From: Gemmatimonadota bacterium
GTDB lineage: Bacteria > Gemmatimonadota > Gemmatimonadetes > Gemmatimonadales > Gemmatimonadaceae
Direction of reading: 5' to 3'
Length of the DNA stretch: 33,694 nt
NCBI GenBank assembly: GCA_019510405.1
Contig: JAEKKK010000053.1
Location: 1 to 33,694, forward strand
Part shown: in pieces, positions 15,189-24,479 of the stretch
Position numbering within the stretch: the first letter of the stretch is position 1
How the letters are laid out: each line of letters begins with the position of its first letter
The notes under the pieces: generated by a model
Seen by the model: only the letters and a program-made list of their open reading frames with translations
Databases searched by the model: none
Told to the model about the DNA's origin: nothing
Made by a program: the position numbers and the translations under genes

Positions 15189-16865
15189 ATGACTCGCCCA
15201 TCGCGGTCCGAAGCATCGCGCCTGACGCTGGTGTGCGCGATCGCGACGATCGCGACCGGCGTGACGGTGCTCACCGGCTGGACGCTCCACGTCGACTTGC
15301 TGACGCGCATGTTCGTCGGCAACGTGCACATGCTGCCGATCACCGCGGCCACGTTCGTGATCGCGGGCGTGTCGCTGTGGATGCAGCGTGTCGACACGGA
15401 CGAGGCGAGCCGGTTGTCGTTCGTGTCGCGCGGGCTCGCGGTGCTCGTGGTGGTCATCGGACTGGTGACGCTCGCGGAGCGCGCGTGGGGGTGGAGTACG
15501 GGGCTCGACGGCCTGCTCTTCCCCGCCACGCTGGCGCGGCTGCCGTACCAGCCGGCGGGGCGGATGGCGACCAACTCCGCGGTGAGCTTCGTGCTCGCCG
15601 GCGCCGCCCTCTTCCTGCTCGACGGACAGACGCGCCGCGTTCGTCAGACTGCGCACTGGTTCTCGACGCTGGGCATCACGATCGCCGCGCTGGCGCTGAT
15701 CGGCTACCTGTACGGCGCGACGGCGCTCTATCAGATGGATGTCGCCGCGTCGATGGCCGTATCGACGGCGTGCGCCTTCTTCGCCCTCTACGTCGGGATC
15801 CTCAGCGCGCGGCCCGGCGCATCGTGGGCGGGACGGCTCGTGTCGCGCACGGGGACGGGGATGCTGGCGCGCCGGCTCCTGCTCGCGCTGACGATCGTCC
15901 CGCTGGCGCTCGGGTGGCTCTACCTCCACGGCCGCGACTACTTCAGCCGCGAGATCGGCATCGCGATCCTCGTCGTCGTGATAATGGCGATCCAGCTGAC
16001 CGTTCTCCTGCGCGCGGCGGCGATCGTGCAGCGGGGCGAGCGCGCGCAGGCGCGCGCATTGGAGCACGCGGCAGCGGCGCGCGACGAGGCCGAGCGCGCG
16101 AACCGGGCGAAGAACGACTTCCTCGCGGTGATGAGCCACGAGCTGCGCACACCGCTCAACGCGATCATCGGGTATGGCGCCCTGCTACGCGACGGGATCC
16201 CCGATCCCGCCACGCCCGGCCAGCGGAATCAACTCGAGCGCATCGGGGCGAGCGCGAAGCATCTGCTCGCGCTGATCGACGAAGTGCTGACGCTCTCGCG
16301 GCTCGAGCTCGGGCGCGAGCGCATCACGCCGACGCGCGTCGGCATCGCGTCGCTGTGCGAGGAAGCGGCGGCGATGATGGAGCCCGAGGCCAGCCGGAAG
16401 GGACTCGCCCTGACGCTGCACCTGCCCGAGCCCGTGTACACGATGACGACGGACGCGGGGAAGCTGCGCCAGGCGCTCGTGAACCTGATCACCAACGCGG
16501 TGAAGTTCACCGACCGCGGCGGGGTGCAGGTGCGTGCGTGGGGCGAGGACATGGGGTCGGTGGTCGTCTTCGAGGTCGAGGACACGGGGCTCGGCATCTC
16601 AGCCGATCATCTGCCGATGATCTTCGACGCGTTCTGGCAGGTGGATCAGGCACCGACGCGACGCGTGGGCGGCACGGGGCTCGGCCTGCACGTGACGCGG
16701 CGGCTCGTGCGCCTGCTCGGCGGCGACGTGGTGGTGCGCAGCGTCCTCGGCGAAGGGAGCTGCTTCACGATCCGGGTGCCGCGGGCGTACTGGGAAGCGC
16801 CCGCCGAAGGCGGGTCGATGGATGTGATGGATACCGGAGAGTTGGTGGCGAGTCGGGCGGGATGA
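15189..16865 (+). CDS. Membrane sensor histidine kinase (orphan)
   Basis: I chose the ATG at 15189 because GGAGG lies at 15175-15180 and the following residues lead into the first helix. The product has 558 residues. Residues 10-280 hold about eight hydrophobic helices in a MASE-like sensor region. A short coiled coil follows (ALEHAAAARDEAERANRAK), then a HisKA domain with SHELRTPLNAIIGY (phospho-acceptor His317). The ATPase domain shows the N box (NLITNAVKFTD), G1 (DTGLGIS), F box (FDAFWQVDQ) and G2 (GGTGLGLH). There is no PAS, HAMP or receiver domain, and no response regulator is adjacent, so the partner must be encoded elsewhere. The signal is unknown; a membrane or lipophilic stimulus is plausible. 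Confidence 0.9.
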   Translation: MTRPSRSEASRLTLVCAIATIATGVTVLTGWTLHVDLLTRMFVGNVHMLPITAATFVIAGVSLWMQRVDTDEASRLSFVSRGLAVLVVVIGLVTLAERAWGWSTGLDGLLFPATLARLPYQPAGRMATNSAVSFVLAGAALFLLDGQTRRVRQTAHWFSTLGITIAALALIGYLYGATALYQMDVAASMAVSTACAFFALYVGILSARPGASWAGRLVSRTGTGMLARRLLLALTIVPLALGWLYLHGRDYFSREIGIAILVVVIMAIQLTVLLRAAAIVQRGERAQARALEHAAAARDEAERANRAKNDFLAVMSHELRTPLNAIIGYGALLRDGIPDPATPGQRNQLERIGASAKHLLALIDEVLTLSRLELGRERITPTRVGIASLCEEAAAMMEPEASRKGLALTLHLPEPVYTMTTDAGKLRQALVNLITNAVKFTDRGGVQVRAWGEDMGSVVVFEVEDTGLGISADHLPMIFDAFWQVDQAPTRRVGGTGLGLHVTRRLVRLLGGDVVVRSVLGEGSCFTIRVPRAYWEAPAEGGSMDVMDTGELVASRAG

Positions 16866-16994
16866 TCTTTAACCACCACTCCCAGTACTGAGTACGAAGT
16901 ACCTGGTACCTGGACTGGCATAACGGCTCCCGGAAGGCTCGGAAGCCGCTCTATCCGATAAGCACACGGCCGTACTGAGTACCAAGTACGCGTT

Positions 16995-17029
16995 GGGGTC
17001 AGAGTCAGCGATTCGCTGACTCTGACCCC
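16995..17029. repeat. REP-like hairpin, perfect 17-bp stem
   Basis: GGGGTCAGAGTCAGCGA and its exact complement TCGCTGACTCTGACCCC are separated by one T, so the real loop opens a few bases. It is the cleanest member of the GGGGTCAGA family in the window and is preceded by GTT, as in the other members. It could function as a terminator for the kinase, followed by TTTCG. Confidence 0.85.
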
Positions 17030-17058
17030 TTTCGTTGAATAGCTGGAATGCGCCAGGG

Positions 17059-17083
17059 GGTCAGACACCTTCGGTATCTGACC
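17059..17083. repeat. REP-like hairpin, 11-bp stem
   Basis: GGTCAGACACC and GGTATCTGACC pair with one mismatch around TTC. The outer bases GGG/TCAAC keep the family pattern imperfectly. It lies inside the 287-bp inverted-repeat element, about 30 nt from the previous hairpin, so together they form a BIME-like pair. Confidence 0.7.
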
Positions 17084-17232
17084 TCAACAGCTGGCCCCTT
17101 CATTCCGGGAGGCAGTATGCCAGTCTCGGTACCAGGTACCTGGTACCCGGTACTGGGAGTGGCAGTTCAGTAATCCCCTAACCCCAAGCGCCAGTACCAC
17201 TTGCCTACACGGCCCACTTTTCGCACGGGTCC

Positions 17233-17246
17233 GGTACGGACGTACC
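17233..17246. promoter_or_regulatory. Palindrome just upstream of tamA
   Basis: GGTACG-GA-CGTACC is a perfect 6+6 palindrome 13 nt upstream of the GTG start. It could be an operator or a small leader hairpin affecting ribosome access. No -10/-35 pair is obvious in 17163-17232. The GTAC core resembles the words of the nearby inverted-repeat element, so it may simply be a remnant. Confidence 0.3.
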
Positions 17247-17259
17247 AGAACTTCCATCC

Positions 17260-19527
17260 GTGCAATCCCTGTCTCTCCGCTTCCATCTTCTGCTGGCGGC
17301 CGCGCTGTGCGCGATGCCGATCGGGATCGCCCGCGCCCAGTCCGCACCGAGCGCCGAGCGGCCGGTGGTCGGGCTGCACGATTCGATCGACGTCGCGTCG
17401 CTGAAGTTCGACGGCGCGCAGGCGGTCACGCCCGACGAGCTGAAGCTGATCGTGTTCACGCGGACGTCGAGCTGCCGGCTCGTGCTCATCGCGCCGCTGT
17501 GCAAGCTGTCGCGCAGTCAGCTCTTCATCGACCGCCGTCGCACGACCCCCGCGGCGCTCGGCGAGGACATCACCAAGATCCGCGTCTACTACTGGCGTCG
17601 CGGCTTCCGCGACGCGCAGGTGGACACCGTGCTCACGGCGGCGCGGCACGGGATGAACGTCGCGTTCCGCATCGTCGAGGGAGAGGCGACGCGCATCGGC
17701 ACGCTCGACGTCGAGCAACGCGCGCCAGTGCTGAGCGAGAAAGAGCTGAGCGACGCGGTCGTCGTGCACGCGGGAGAGCCGCTCGATCTCATCGCCCTCG
17801 ACACGACGCTCAACCGGCTCCACGACGCGGTCTGGAACAAGGGCTACGGCGACGTGCGCGTCGATACGACGGTGCCGCGCGCCGACGCGTCGCACGTCGT
17901 GCCCGTGCGCATCGACGTCGACCCGAAGTACCTCACCCGGGTCGGCCAGGTGAACTTCGAAGGGAACCGCGCGATCTCGGATGCGGCGCTGCGGCGCGGC
18001 ACGATGCTCCAACCGGGCACGCTCTACACGCGCGACGCCGTGCTCGAGAGCCAGCGGCACCTGATGCAGCAGCCGCTGCTCGCGCGCGCCGTCGTCGTGA
18101 CGCCGCCCGCGGGCGACAGCGTCAAGACGATCACCGTGGCGGTCGCGGAGCAGAAGCCGCGGCACGTCGATGCGACGCTTGGCTTCAACACGATCGAGTT
18201 CGGCCAGGCCTCGCTGGACCTCCGGCACAACGCGCTCGGCGGGGGACGGTGGCTGCGGCTGTACGGCTCCGTGGGCAATCTCTTCAGCGAGCAGCTCAAC
18301 GGCTGGGGGATCTTCCAGCAGGTGATCCCCGAAGATCCGATCTTCGATGCCGATCCGTTCGTGCAGCCGGCATACGAGGCATCACTGACATTGACGCAGC
18401 CGTGGATCGCCGGCGCGCGGACCTCGGCGTCGGTCCGTGCGTTCGCCAACCGCCGGATCCTCACCGGCGTGGCGGTGGACCAGAGCGTGGGGGGATTCGT
18501 CGGCATCGCGCACGACATCGCGCCGCGAGCGCCGATCGGTCTCAACTACCGGCTGGAGGCGGTGCGCGTGGAAGCGGGTGCGGTCTACTTCTGCGCCGGC
18601 TACGGCATCTGCGACGCGGCGACGATCCAGGCGCTCAGCAACACGCAGCGACTCGCGCCGATCGGTGCAAGTGCGTGGATCGACCGGTCGGACGATCTGG
18701 ACAGCCCGACGCACGGCTACACGGCGCTGCTCGACGCGGAGCACGCGTCGCGCGCCACGGGCTCGACGTTCGAGTTCAACCGCATCCTCGGCGACGCATC
18801 GTACTACAAGCCACTCGGCGCGGTCCCATCCACGTACGGCATCACGAAGCCGCCGAAGGTGCTCGCGTTCCACCTGCGCGCCGGCATGATGCGCCCGATG
18901 GACAGCGACCGCACCGCACTCGGCATCGCCACGCCCGGCGAAGGGATCGCGCATCCGCGCACGCTCTTCTACGCGGGCGGCATGCAGTCGGTGCGCGGCT
19001 TCGCCGAGAACGAGCTCGGGCCGCGCGTGCTCCAGGTACGCGCCAGCTCGCTGCTCGCCGCGGGATGCACCCTCGCGACCATCGTGGACGGGACGTGCAA
19101 TCCGAACGGCGTGCCGAACGACGCGGTGTTTCCCGTGCCGACGGGCGGGAGCAGTCTCCTCGAGGGAAGCGTCGAGCTCCGGATGCCGCTGCGGAAGAAC
19201 CTCACCGGCGTGGCGTTCGTCGACGCGGGCCACGTCGGCACGACCGGCCTCGCGACGGTGGGACAAGCGAAGGGCGCGGTCACGCCGGGCTTCGGATTCC
19301 GCTATCGCTCGCCACTCGGCGTGATCCGGCTCGACTTCGGGCTCCGTCCGGTGGGCGAGGAGCAGCGCCCGGTCGTCGTCGCCATCCCGGACGCGACCGG
19401 GCAGCTCCGCATCGTGCAGCTGCAGCAGGAGAAGTCGTACTCGCCGGTGGAGAATCCATCGCCGGGCACGTGGCGCGCGATCGGACGCCGGATCGTCGTG
19501 CACTTCGCGATGGGGCAGGCGTTCTGA
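17260..19527 (+). CDS. tamA: TamA-like Omp85-family outer-membrane protein
   Basis: The 755-residue product starts at GTG 17260 with a Sec signal (LLLAAALCAMPIGIARAQ). Residues about 45-320 hold three POTRA-like repeats (VASLKFDGAQAVTPDELKL, TRIGTLDVEQRAPVLSEKEL, TRVGQVNFEGNRAISDAALR). The C-terminal part is a 16-strand Omp85 barrel with the loop-6 signature VRGF at 578-581 and a terminal aromatic residue. It would insert or export envelope proteins or phospholipids together with TamB. Its TGA overlaps the ATG of the next gene (TGATG), so the pair is translationally coupled. It is longer than E. coli TamA (577 aa). A BamA-like role is possible, but the adjacent tamB argues for TamA. Confidence 0.9.
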   Translation: MQSLSLRFHLLLAAALCAMPIGIARAQSAPSAERPVVGLHDSIDVASLKFDGAQAVTPDELKLIVFTRTSSCRLVLIAPLCKLSRSQLFIDRRRTTPAALGEDITKIRVYYWRRGFRDAQVDTVLTAARHGMNVAFRIVEGEATRIGTLDVEQRAPVLSEKELSDAVVVHAGEPLDLIALDTTLNRLHDAVWNKGYGDVRVDTTVPRADASHVVPVRIDVDPKYLTRVGQVNFEGNRAISDAALRRGTMLQPGTLYTRDAVLESQRHLMQQPLLARAVVVTPPAGDSVKTITVAVAEQKPRHVDATLGFNTIEFGQASLDLRHNALGGGRWLRLYGSVGNLFSEQLNGWGIFQQVIPEDPIFDADPFVQPAYEASLTLTQPWIAGARTSASVRAFANRRILTGVAVDQSVGGFVGIAHDIAPRAPIGLNYRLEAVRVEAGAVYFCAGYGICDAATIQALSNTQRLAPIGASAWIDRSDDLDSPTHGYTALLDAEHASRATGSTFEFNRILGDASYYKPLGAVPSTYGITKPPKVLAFHLRAGMMRPMDSDRTALGIATPGEGIAHPRTLFYAGGMQSVRGFAENELGPRVLQVRASSLLAAGCTLATIVDGTCNPNGVPNDAVFPVPTGGSSLLEGSVELRMPLRKNLTGVAFVDAGHVGTTGLATVGQAKGAVTPGFGFRYRSPLGVIRLDFGLRPVGEEQRPVVVAIPDATGQLRIVQLQQEKSYSPVENPSPGTWRAIGRRIVVHFAMGQAF

Positions 19528-22500
19528 TGGCGCAGCCGATCCCGCGGCCGCACACGACCGCCGAGCCGGTGGATCCGCCCCCGCGGCAGCGCAAGCGTGG
19601 AGTGGTGCGCACGCTGCTCGCCGTCGTGGTGGTGCCCATCCTGCTCGGCCTCGTGATCGTGCTCGTGCTCGCGAACACGCCGTGGGGGAACGAGCGCGTG
19701 CGACGCGTGATCGTGTCACAGGCGAATGACCGGATGCACGGGCAGCTCGACGTGCGCGAACTGCGCGGCAACCTGCTCTCCGGCGCGACGCTGACCGACG
19801 TGCGGCTCGTGGACAGCGCACGCAGGCCATTGTTCACTGCGCGCCGTGTGCAAGTCCGGTATGCACTGCTCCCCGCGCTGCGCGGCCACATCGTGATCCG
19901 ATCGCTCGTGCTCGACACGGCGGAGGTGCTGCTGGACAAGCAGCCCGGCGCGCGCTGGAACTTCCAGACGCTGATGAAGCCGAGCACCCGGGCGAAGGAC
20001 ACGACGCAGGCCGGCACGCCGCCGGAACTGTCCGAGATCACCGTGCACCATGGGCGCTTCCTGTACCGGCGCCCATGGAGCCCCGACACCACGCTGACGG
20101 CGGACCGGCGCGACTCGGCGATCGCCGCGGCGCTGGCGGGAACGTCGCGCGCGCGCGTGGAGCGTGTACCGGGCGGATTCCAGCGCGTGCTGGACTACCA
20201 CGACATCGACGCGCGGCTGCCGACGGTGCGGCTCGCGCACGACGGCCAGCCGACCGCCGTCGAGATCGCGTCGCTCTCGATGCTCGGCGAGCCCTATCGG
20301 CCGCCGGCGGTGGAGGTCCGCTCGCTCGTCGGGACGATCTATGCGTCGAAAGATTCCCTGTGGTGGCGGGGAGCACGGATGTCGCTGCCGGGCTCGCGCG
20401 TCGCCGGCGACGGGACGATCAAGTTCCGGCGGATGGGCTTCTCGCTCGATCTCACCGGCGCGCCGCTGGCGTTCGCCGATCTCAAGTGGCTCAACCTGCG
20501 GGCGCCGTCATCCGGCGGCGGCAACGTGCGCTACGCGATGCGCATCCACGGTGACTCGACGACGATCTCGCTCGCCGACGCAGACCTGCATTATCGCGAC
20601 GCATCGGTCGTCGGCAACGCGTCGATCACGCGCGTGCACCCGAAGGGCGAGACGAGCCGTCTGCTCGTCGACGGCGCGGATCTCACGGTCGCGCGACTGA
20701 GCACGGCGATCGTGCACGAGCTGGCGCCGACGCTGAAGCTGCGGCGCAGCGGCACGCTCGACGGCCACGTCGCGGTGAGCGGCCCGCAGAACGATCTCCG
20801 CCTCGACGCGGACGTGACGTTCGACGACGCGGCGGCCGGACGCAGCCATGTCGTCGCGCGTGGTGGGCTCGGCATGGAGCGCACGCCGACCGCGCACGAC
20901 CTCGCGGTGCAGCTCCGGCCGCTCCAGCTGGCGACGGTCTCCGGCGCCGGCGTGCATCTCCCTGTCGGCGGCGTGCTCGAGGGAACAGCGACGGTGAGCG
21001 GGGGGATGGCGACAGGGTTCCGCGCCCGGGGCGACCTGGTGCACGTGGACCGCGGCGCCCGCTCGCACCTGATCGGCAGCGGCAGCTATGCGAGCGGCAC
21101 GCACCGGCTCGCGGCGGACGTGCGCCTCGCGCCGCTGTCGCTGGCGACGGTGAACCGGATCGTCCCCGCGGCGCGGCTGCGCGGCGTCGTCACGGGACAG
21201 GTGCGCGCCGAGGGCACGCCGAAGGATCTGCGCGTCGCCGGCGCGCTGCAGTCGGCGTCCGGTGGCGGCACGATCGACGCGCACGGCACCGTGGCGCTGC
21301 GCGGCACGCGCACGAGCTACGACGTCGTCGCCGTCACCGATCGGTTCGACGCGAGCACACTCACGGCGCGCGCGCCGAGCAGCAGTCTCACCGGCACGAT
21401 CGCGGCGCGCGGGGTCGGCACCACGCCGGCCACGGCGAACCTCGTCGCGCGCGCCGATCTCACCAACTCGCGGTGGGACACGCTGCGCGTCGACCGGTTG
21501 CAGACGCGGCTCGCCGTGGCGGACGGCCTCGCGCGGCTGGATACGCTGTCGCTGCTCGCGCGCGGCGCGAACGTTCAGGCGGCGGGCGCGTTCGGGCTCG
21601 ATGCGCGACATTCCGGCACGCTGCGATACACCGCATCGATCGATTCGCTCGGCGTGCTGCGGCCATGGATCGGCACGTCGGACACGAGCGTGGTGCCGGC
21701 GCCGGCGGCGGAGCGACGCACGCGGCTCGCGGCGGCGCGGCGCGATTCGGTGCGGCGCGCCGATGCCGTGCGGATCGAGCGGCTGGCGCTCGGACTTCCC
21801 GAAGGCGTGACGCTCGCGCTCGATACCCTGCCACCGCTGCGGCGCGATTCGCTCGGCGGCTCGCTGCGGGTGTCGGGGACGCTGATGGGCAACGTGAAGC
21901 AGCCCGGCGTGACCGGACGCGTCACCGGCCGCGACCTCGTGGTGCGCGGCAGCTCGGCCCGCACGCTCCAGGCGAGCTTCGCCACCGCCAACCTGCGCGG
22001 CACGAACGCTCCGCTGCGCTTCACGGTCGAAGCCGACAGCGTGCACGTAACGGGGCGCGCGTTCGAGCGGGTAGAGATCGCTGGAGTGGACACCCTGCCG
22101 AGCCGTCGCGTCTCCGGCGTCGCGTACGTGCGGCAGGATTCGCTCGTCTCGTACGCCGTACAGGGCGCGTATGCACAGCCGGCGAGCGGCGTGCACGTCG
22201 TGGAGCTCGACTCGCTGCGCGCCACCTTCGACACGCTCGTCTGGCGGTTGACCAACCCTGCGTCGCTCCGCCTCGACCACGGCGGCGTCGCGGTGAAGGC
22301 GCTCGAGCTCCGCAGCTCGAGTGGGGGCCGCCTGTTCGCGTCGGCCCAGCTGCCGGAGAAAGGCCCGATCTTCCTCAACCTGGAAGCGGATGGCGTGCGG
22401 GTCGCCACGCTGCTGCAGGCGCTGCAGCGCGACACCGATGCCGACGGCATCATCTCGGCGAGCGCGCTCGTGCAGGGAACGCGCGCCATGCCGACGGTCG

Positions 22501-24200
22501 AGGGGAGCGTCGGCCTGCGCGCGGCACGGTTCGAGGGGCGTCGCGCGCCCGATGTGGGCGTGTCGCTCCGCTACCGCGACCGGCTGGCGTCGTTGAACGC
22601 GGTGGCGCGCGACAGCACGGGACGGCAGGTGCTGAATGGGCGAGCCACGCTGCCCTACGATCTGGCGCTCGCCGGGGTGAGCGGATCGCGCCGAGTCGCG
22701 GGTCCGCTCGCGGGGGAGGTCGTGCTCGACAGCTTGTCGCTCGCGTCGCTGCCGCTCTCGTCTCGCTCGTTCAGCGGCGTGCGGGGGAAGCTAGGCGCCG
22801 AGGTGCGGCTGGGCGGCACCTGGGAGGCGCCGAGGTACACCGGCCGAGCGGGGCTGCGCGACGGCGCGCTCACGCTGGAGGCCATTGGGATGAGCATCGA
22901 GGGCGGGATAGCGGATCTCTCGCTCGTCGGCGACACGCTGCGTCTCGATTCGCTCGTCGCGCGGGCGCGCGGGCCGATCCGCGCGAGCGGCACGGTCGAT
23001 CTCGCCGATCGGTCGCACCCGTTCGTGCGCATGTCGGCGTCGGGGGACGAGGTGCGCGTGATGAACCAGCGGCGTGGTCTCGTCGACGCCGACTTCGACC
23101 TCACGGCCATCGGTCCCCTGGATTCGCTGCGCGTGACCGGGCGCGGGGAGATGCTCGGCGGCTACCTGGCGCTCAAGCAGTTCCGCAAGGATCTGCTGCG
23201 CGTGAAGTCGCCGGGCGACCTGTCGTTCTTCACCGTGTTCGACACCACCGCGTCGAGGAGCGATAGCGCGCGCGTCGCGCTCGCGCGGCGTGTGCCGAAG
23301 AAGGTCGCGCTGGTCGCCGACCTCACGCTGGTGATCGATCGCGGGAACTACTACCGGAACCGCCCCGACGCGAACACCGAGTTCTACACGGGCGACGGTG
23401 AGGCGGTGGTGGCGCACATCGATCAGCGGAGCGACGACCAGTGGGCGATCGGGTTCGTGCGCATTCCAGGCGGCGTCGCCTTCTTCCGCACGCAGCCGTT
23501 CGTGCCGGCGCGCGGCAGCCTGACGTTCGGTCCGCACACCGACGCCGTGCACGTCGTGCAGGAGATCGGCGAGCGCATGCTGTGGGAGGCCGGCCGCGGG
23601 TGGTTCCCGTTGCAGATGATCACGGGGGGCACGTCGAAGGCGCCGGCGGTGGGGTTGGAGAGCGGCACGCTCTTCCCCATCCGCGGGCGCGAGCTGAATG
23701 GCTACCTCACCCAGGGACGCACGGCGACGTCGCTGCTGCAGCATGCGACGACGTCGCTGGCGGGGAGCGAATCGTGGAGCGGACAGCTCGGCGGCCTCAC
23801 GGGCGCGCTCGCGCGACGGCAGCAGGGCGCGACGGCGCTCGGTGTCGTGCTGCACGACATCGGGACGGGGACGACGAAGGAATACGGCCTCGACGCGTTC
23901 AGCGTCTCACCGGCCGACGTACCGCCGGAGCTCGTGTATGGAAAGACCGGCGGCGTGCGCGGCGCGCTCGTGGAAGGGGGCCGCTACATGACGACGGACC
24001 GGTACATGGCCGGCCAGCTCCGGCTCACGACCGGGATCCCCGGCTTCCGCATCGCGCAGCGCTTCGGCACCGCGTACCGGATCGACGTCGGTCTCGAGCC
24101 GCGCTTCCTGTTCCGCGCGCCGGAAGAGCTGGGGATCACGCATCCCACCCTGCGCACGGGAGTGTTCGGGGCGTTCCTGACGCGGAGTTGGGACTTTTGA
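19527..24200 (+). CDS. tamB: TamB-like translocation/assembly module protein
   Basis: The ORF track reports a longer frame from 17307, but upstream of 19527 it is only the shadow of tamA. The true start is the ATG overlapping tamA's stop. The 1557-residue product has a cytoplasmic tail (PRQRKRGVVR), one membrane helix (TLLAVVVVPILLGLVIVLVLA) and an AsmA-like start (TPWGNERVRRVIV). It then runs as a very long series of beta-strand repeats forming the hydrophobic groove of bridge-like lipid transporters. The TamB domain (PF04357 type) occupies the last 400 or so residues and ends GAFLTRSWDF. It spans the periplasm from the inner membrane to TamA, moving lipids or assisting outer-membrane protein assembly. 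Confidence 0.93.
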   Translation: MAQPIPRPHTTAEPVDPPPRQRKRGVVRTLLAVVVVPILLGLVIVLVLANTPWGNERVRRVIVSQANDRMHGQLDVRELRGNLLSGATLTDVRLVDSARRPLFTARRVQVRYALLPALRGHIVIRSLVLDTAEVLLDKQPGARWNFQTLMKPSTRAKDTTQAGTPPELSEITVHHGRFLYRRPWSPDTTLTADRRDSAIAAALAGTSRARVERVPGGFQRVLDYHDIDARLPTVRLAHDGQPTAVEIASLSMLGEPYRPPAVEVRSLVGTIYASKDSLWWRGARMSLPGSRVAGDGTIKFRRMGFSLDLTGAPLAFADLKWLNLRAPSSGGGNVRYAMRIHGDSTTISLADADLHYRDASVVGNASITRVHPKGETSRLLVDGADLTVARLSTAIVHELAPTLKLRRSGTLDGHVAVSGPQNDLRLDADVTFDDAAAGRSHVVARGGLGMERTPTAHDLAVQLRPLQLATVSGAGVHLPVGGVLEGTATVSGGMATGFRARGDLVHVDRGARSHLIGSGSYASGTHRLAADVRLAPLSLATVNRIVPAARLRGVVTGQVRAEGTPKDLRVAGALQSASGGGTIDAHGTVALRGTRTSYDVVAVTDRFDASTLTARAPSSSLTGTIAARGVGTTPATANLVARADLTNSRWDTLRVDRLQTRLAVADGLARLDTLSLLARGANVQAAGAFGLDARHSGTLRYTASIDSLGVLRPWIGTSDTSVVPAPAAERRTRLAAARRDSVRRADAVRIERLALGLPEGVTLALDTLPPLRRDSLGGSLRVSGTLMGNVKQPGVTGRVTGRDLVVRGSSARTLQASFATANLRGTNAPLRFTVEADSVHVTGRAFERVEIAGVDTLPSRRVSGVAYVRQDSLVSYAVQGAYAQPASGVHVVELDSLRATFDTLVWRLTNPASLRLDHGGVAVKALELRSSSGGRLFASAQLPEKGPIFLNLEADGVRVATLLQALQRDTDADGIISASALVQGTRAMPTVEGSVGLRAARFEGRRAPDVGVSLRYRDRLASLNAVARDSTGRQVLNGRATLPYDLALAGVSGSRRVAGPLAGEVVLDSLSLASLPLSSRSFSGVRGKLGAEVRLGGTWEAPRYTGRAGLRDGALTLEAIGMSIEGGIADLSLVGDTLRLDSLVARARGPIRASGTVDLADRSHPFVRMSASGDEVRVMNQRRGLVDADFDLTAIGPLDSLRVTGRGEMLGGYLALKQFRKDLLRVKSPGDLSFFTVFDTTASRSDSARVALARRVPKKVALVADLTLVIDRGNYYRNRPDANTEFYTGDGEAVVAHIDQRSDDQWAIGFVRIPGGVAFFRTQPFVPARGSLTFGPHTDAVHVVQEIGERMLWEAGRGWFPLQMITGGTSKAPAVGLESGTLFPIRGRELNGYLTQGRTATSLLQHATTSLAGSESWSGQLGGLTGALARRQQGATALGVVLHDIGTGTTKEYGLDAFSVSPADVPPELVYGKTGGVRGALVEGGRYMTTDRYMAGQLRLTTGIPGFRIAQRFGTAYRIDVGLEPRFLFRAPEELGITHPTLRTGVFGAFLTRSWDF

Positions 24201-24201
24201 G

Positions 24202-24338
24202 GGGATGCGGGAATGCGGGGATGAGGGGATGCGGAACGACGTGGTCATCCCGAGCGAGCGGAGCGAGTCGAGGGATCTGCACTTCCGCATTACCCCATTC
24301 CCTCATTCCCTCATTCCCTCATTCCCTCATTCCCGCAA
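24202..24338. repeat. Nested short-word repeats around dispersed repeat copy 2
   Basis: On the left, degenerate GGGATGCG/GGGATGAG words run from 24202 to 24235. On the right, five 8-nt units ATTCCCTC run from 24297 to 24334. The two sides are roughly complementary, so the whole can fold as an imperfect hairpin with the 41-bp dispersed repeat (24244-24284) as its head. It lies directly after the tamB stop. Confidence 0.7.
24244..24284 (+). repeat. Dispersed 41-bp repeat, copy 2
   Basis: This is nearly identical to copy 1 (27-67), with one substitution in 41 positions and in the same orientation. It is nested between short-word arrays in the tamB-pilin convergent gap. The near identity at 24 kb distance shows recent copying or conversion. 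Confidence 0.85.
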
Positions 24339-24344
24339 ATGCCA

Positions 24345-24384
24345 CAGGGCACCTGCTCCGGCTCTCGCCGTCACAGGTGCCCTG
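24345..24384. terminator. Bidirectional hairpin between tamB and the pilin gene
   Basis: CAGGGCACCTG and CAGGTGCCCTG form a perfect 11-bp stem with an 18-nt loop, followed by TTCAT. It lies between the convergent tamB and pilin genes. No T-tract of full length is present, so intrinsic termination is likely but not certain. Confidence 0.65.
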
Positions 24385-24479
24385 TTCATCCAGTACCGTC
24401 CGTCGGCTGCGACCCCGTCGAGGACCCTCGTCCAATCCGGTGCTGGATTTTCTTGCTAGGCGGTCAGCTGCAGCGCGCC

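Larger units (their letters stand above)
16876..17162. mobile_element. MITE-like 287-bp inverted-repeat element
   Basis: Two 47-nt arms (16876-16922 and 17116-17162) are inverted copies matching at 41 of 47 positions. They begin CCACTCCCAGTAC and end ACTGGCATA. They enclose two REP-like hairpins and a partial third copy of the arm word GTACTGAGTAC (16972-16989). There is no ORF inside, and I see no clear target-site duplication. This fills most of the 394-nt gap between the kinase and tamA. It could be a non-autonomous mobile element, or a composite built from REP units. Confidence 0.6.

Noticed and set aside
17307-19526. The upstream 740 codons of the 2297-aa ORF
   Set aside because: It is the +2 shadow of tamA (Arg/Ala-rich, no domains). 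Only the part from ATG 19527 is a gene (tamB).
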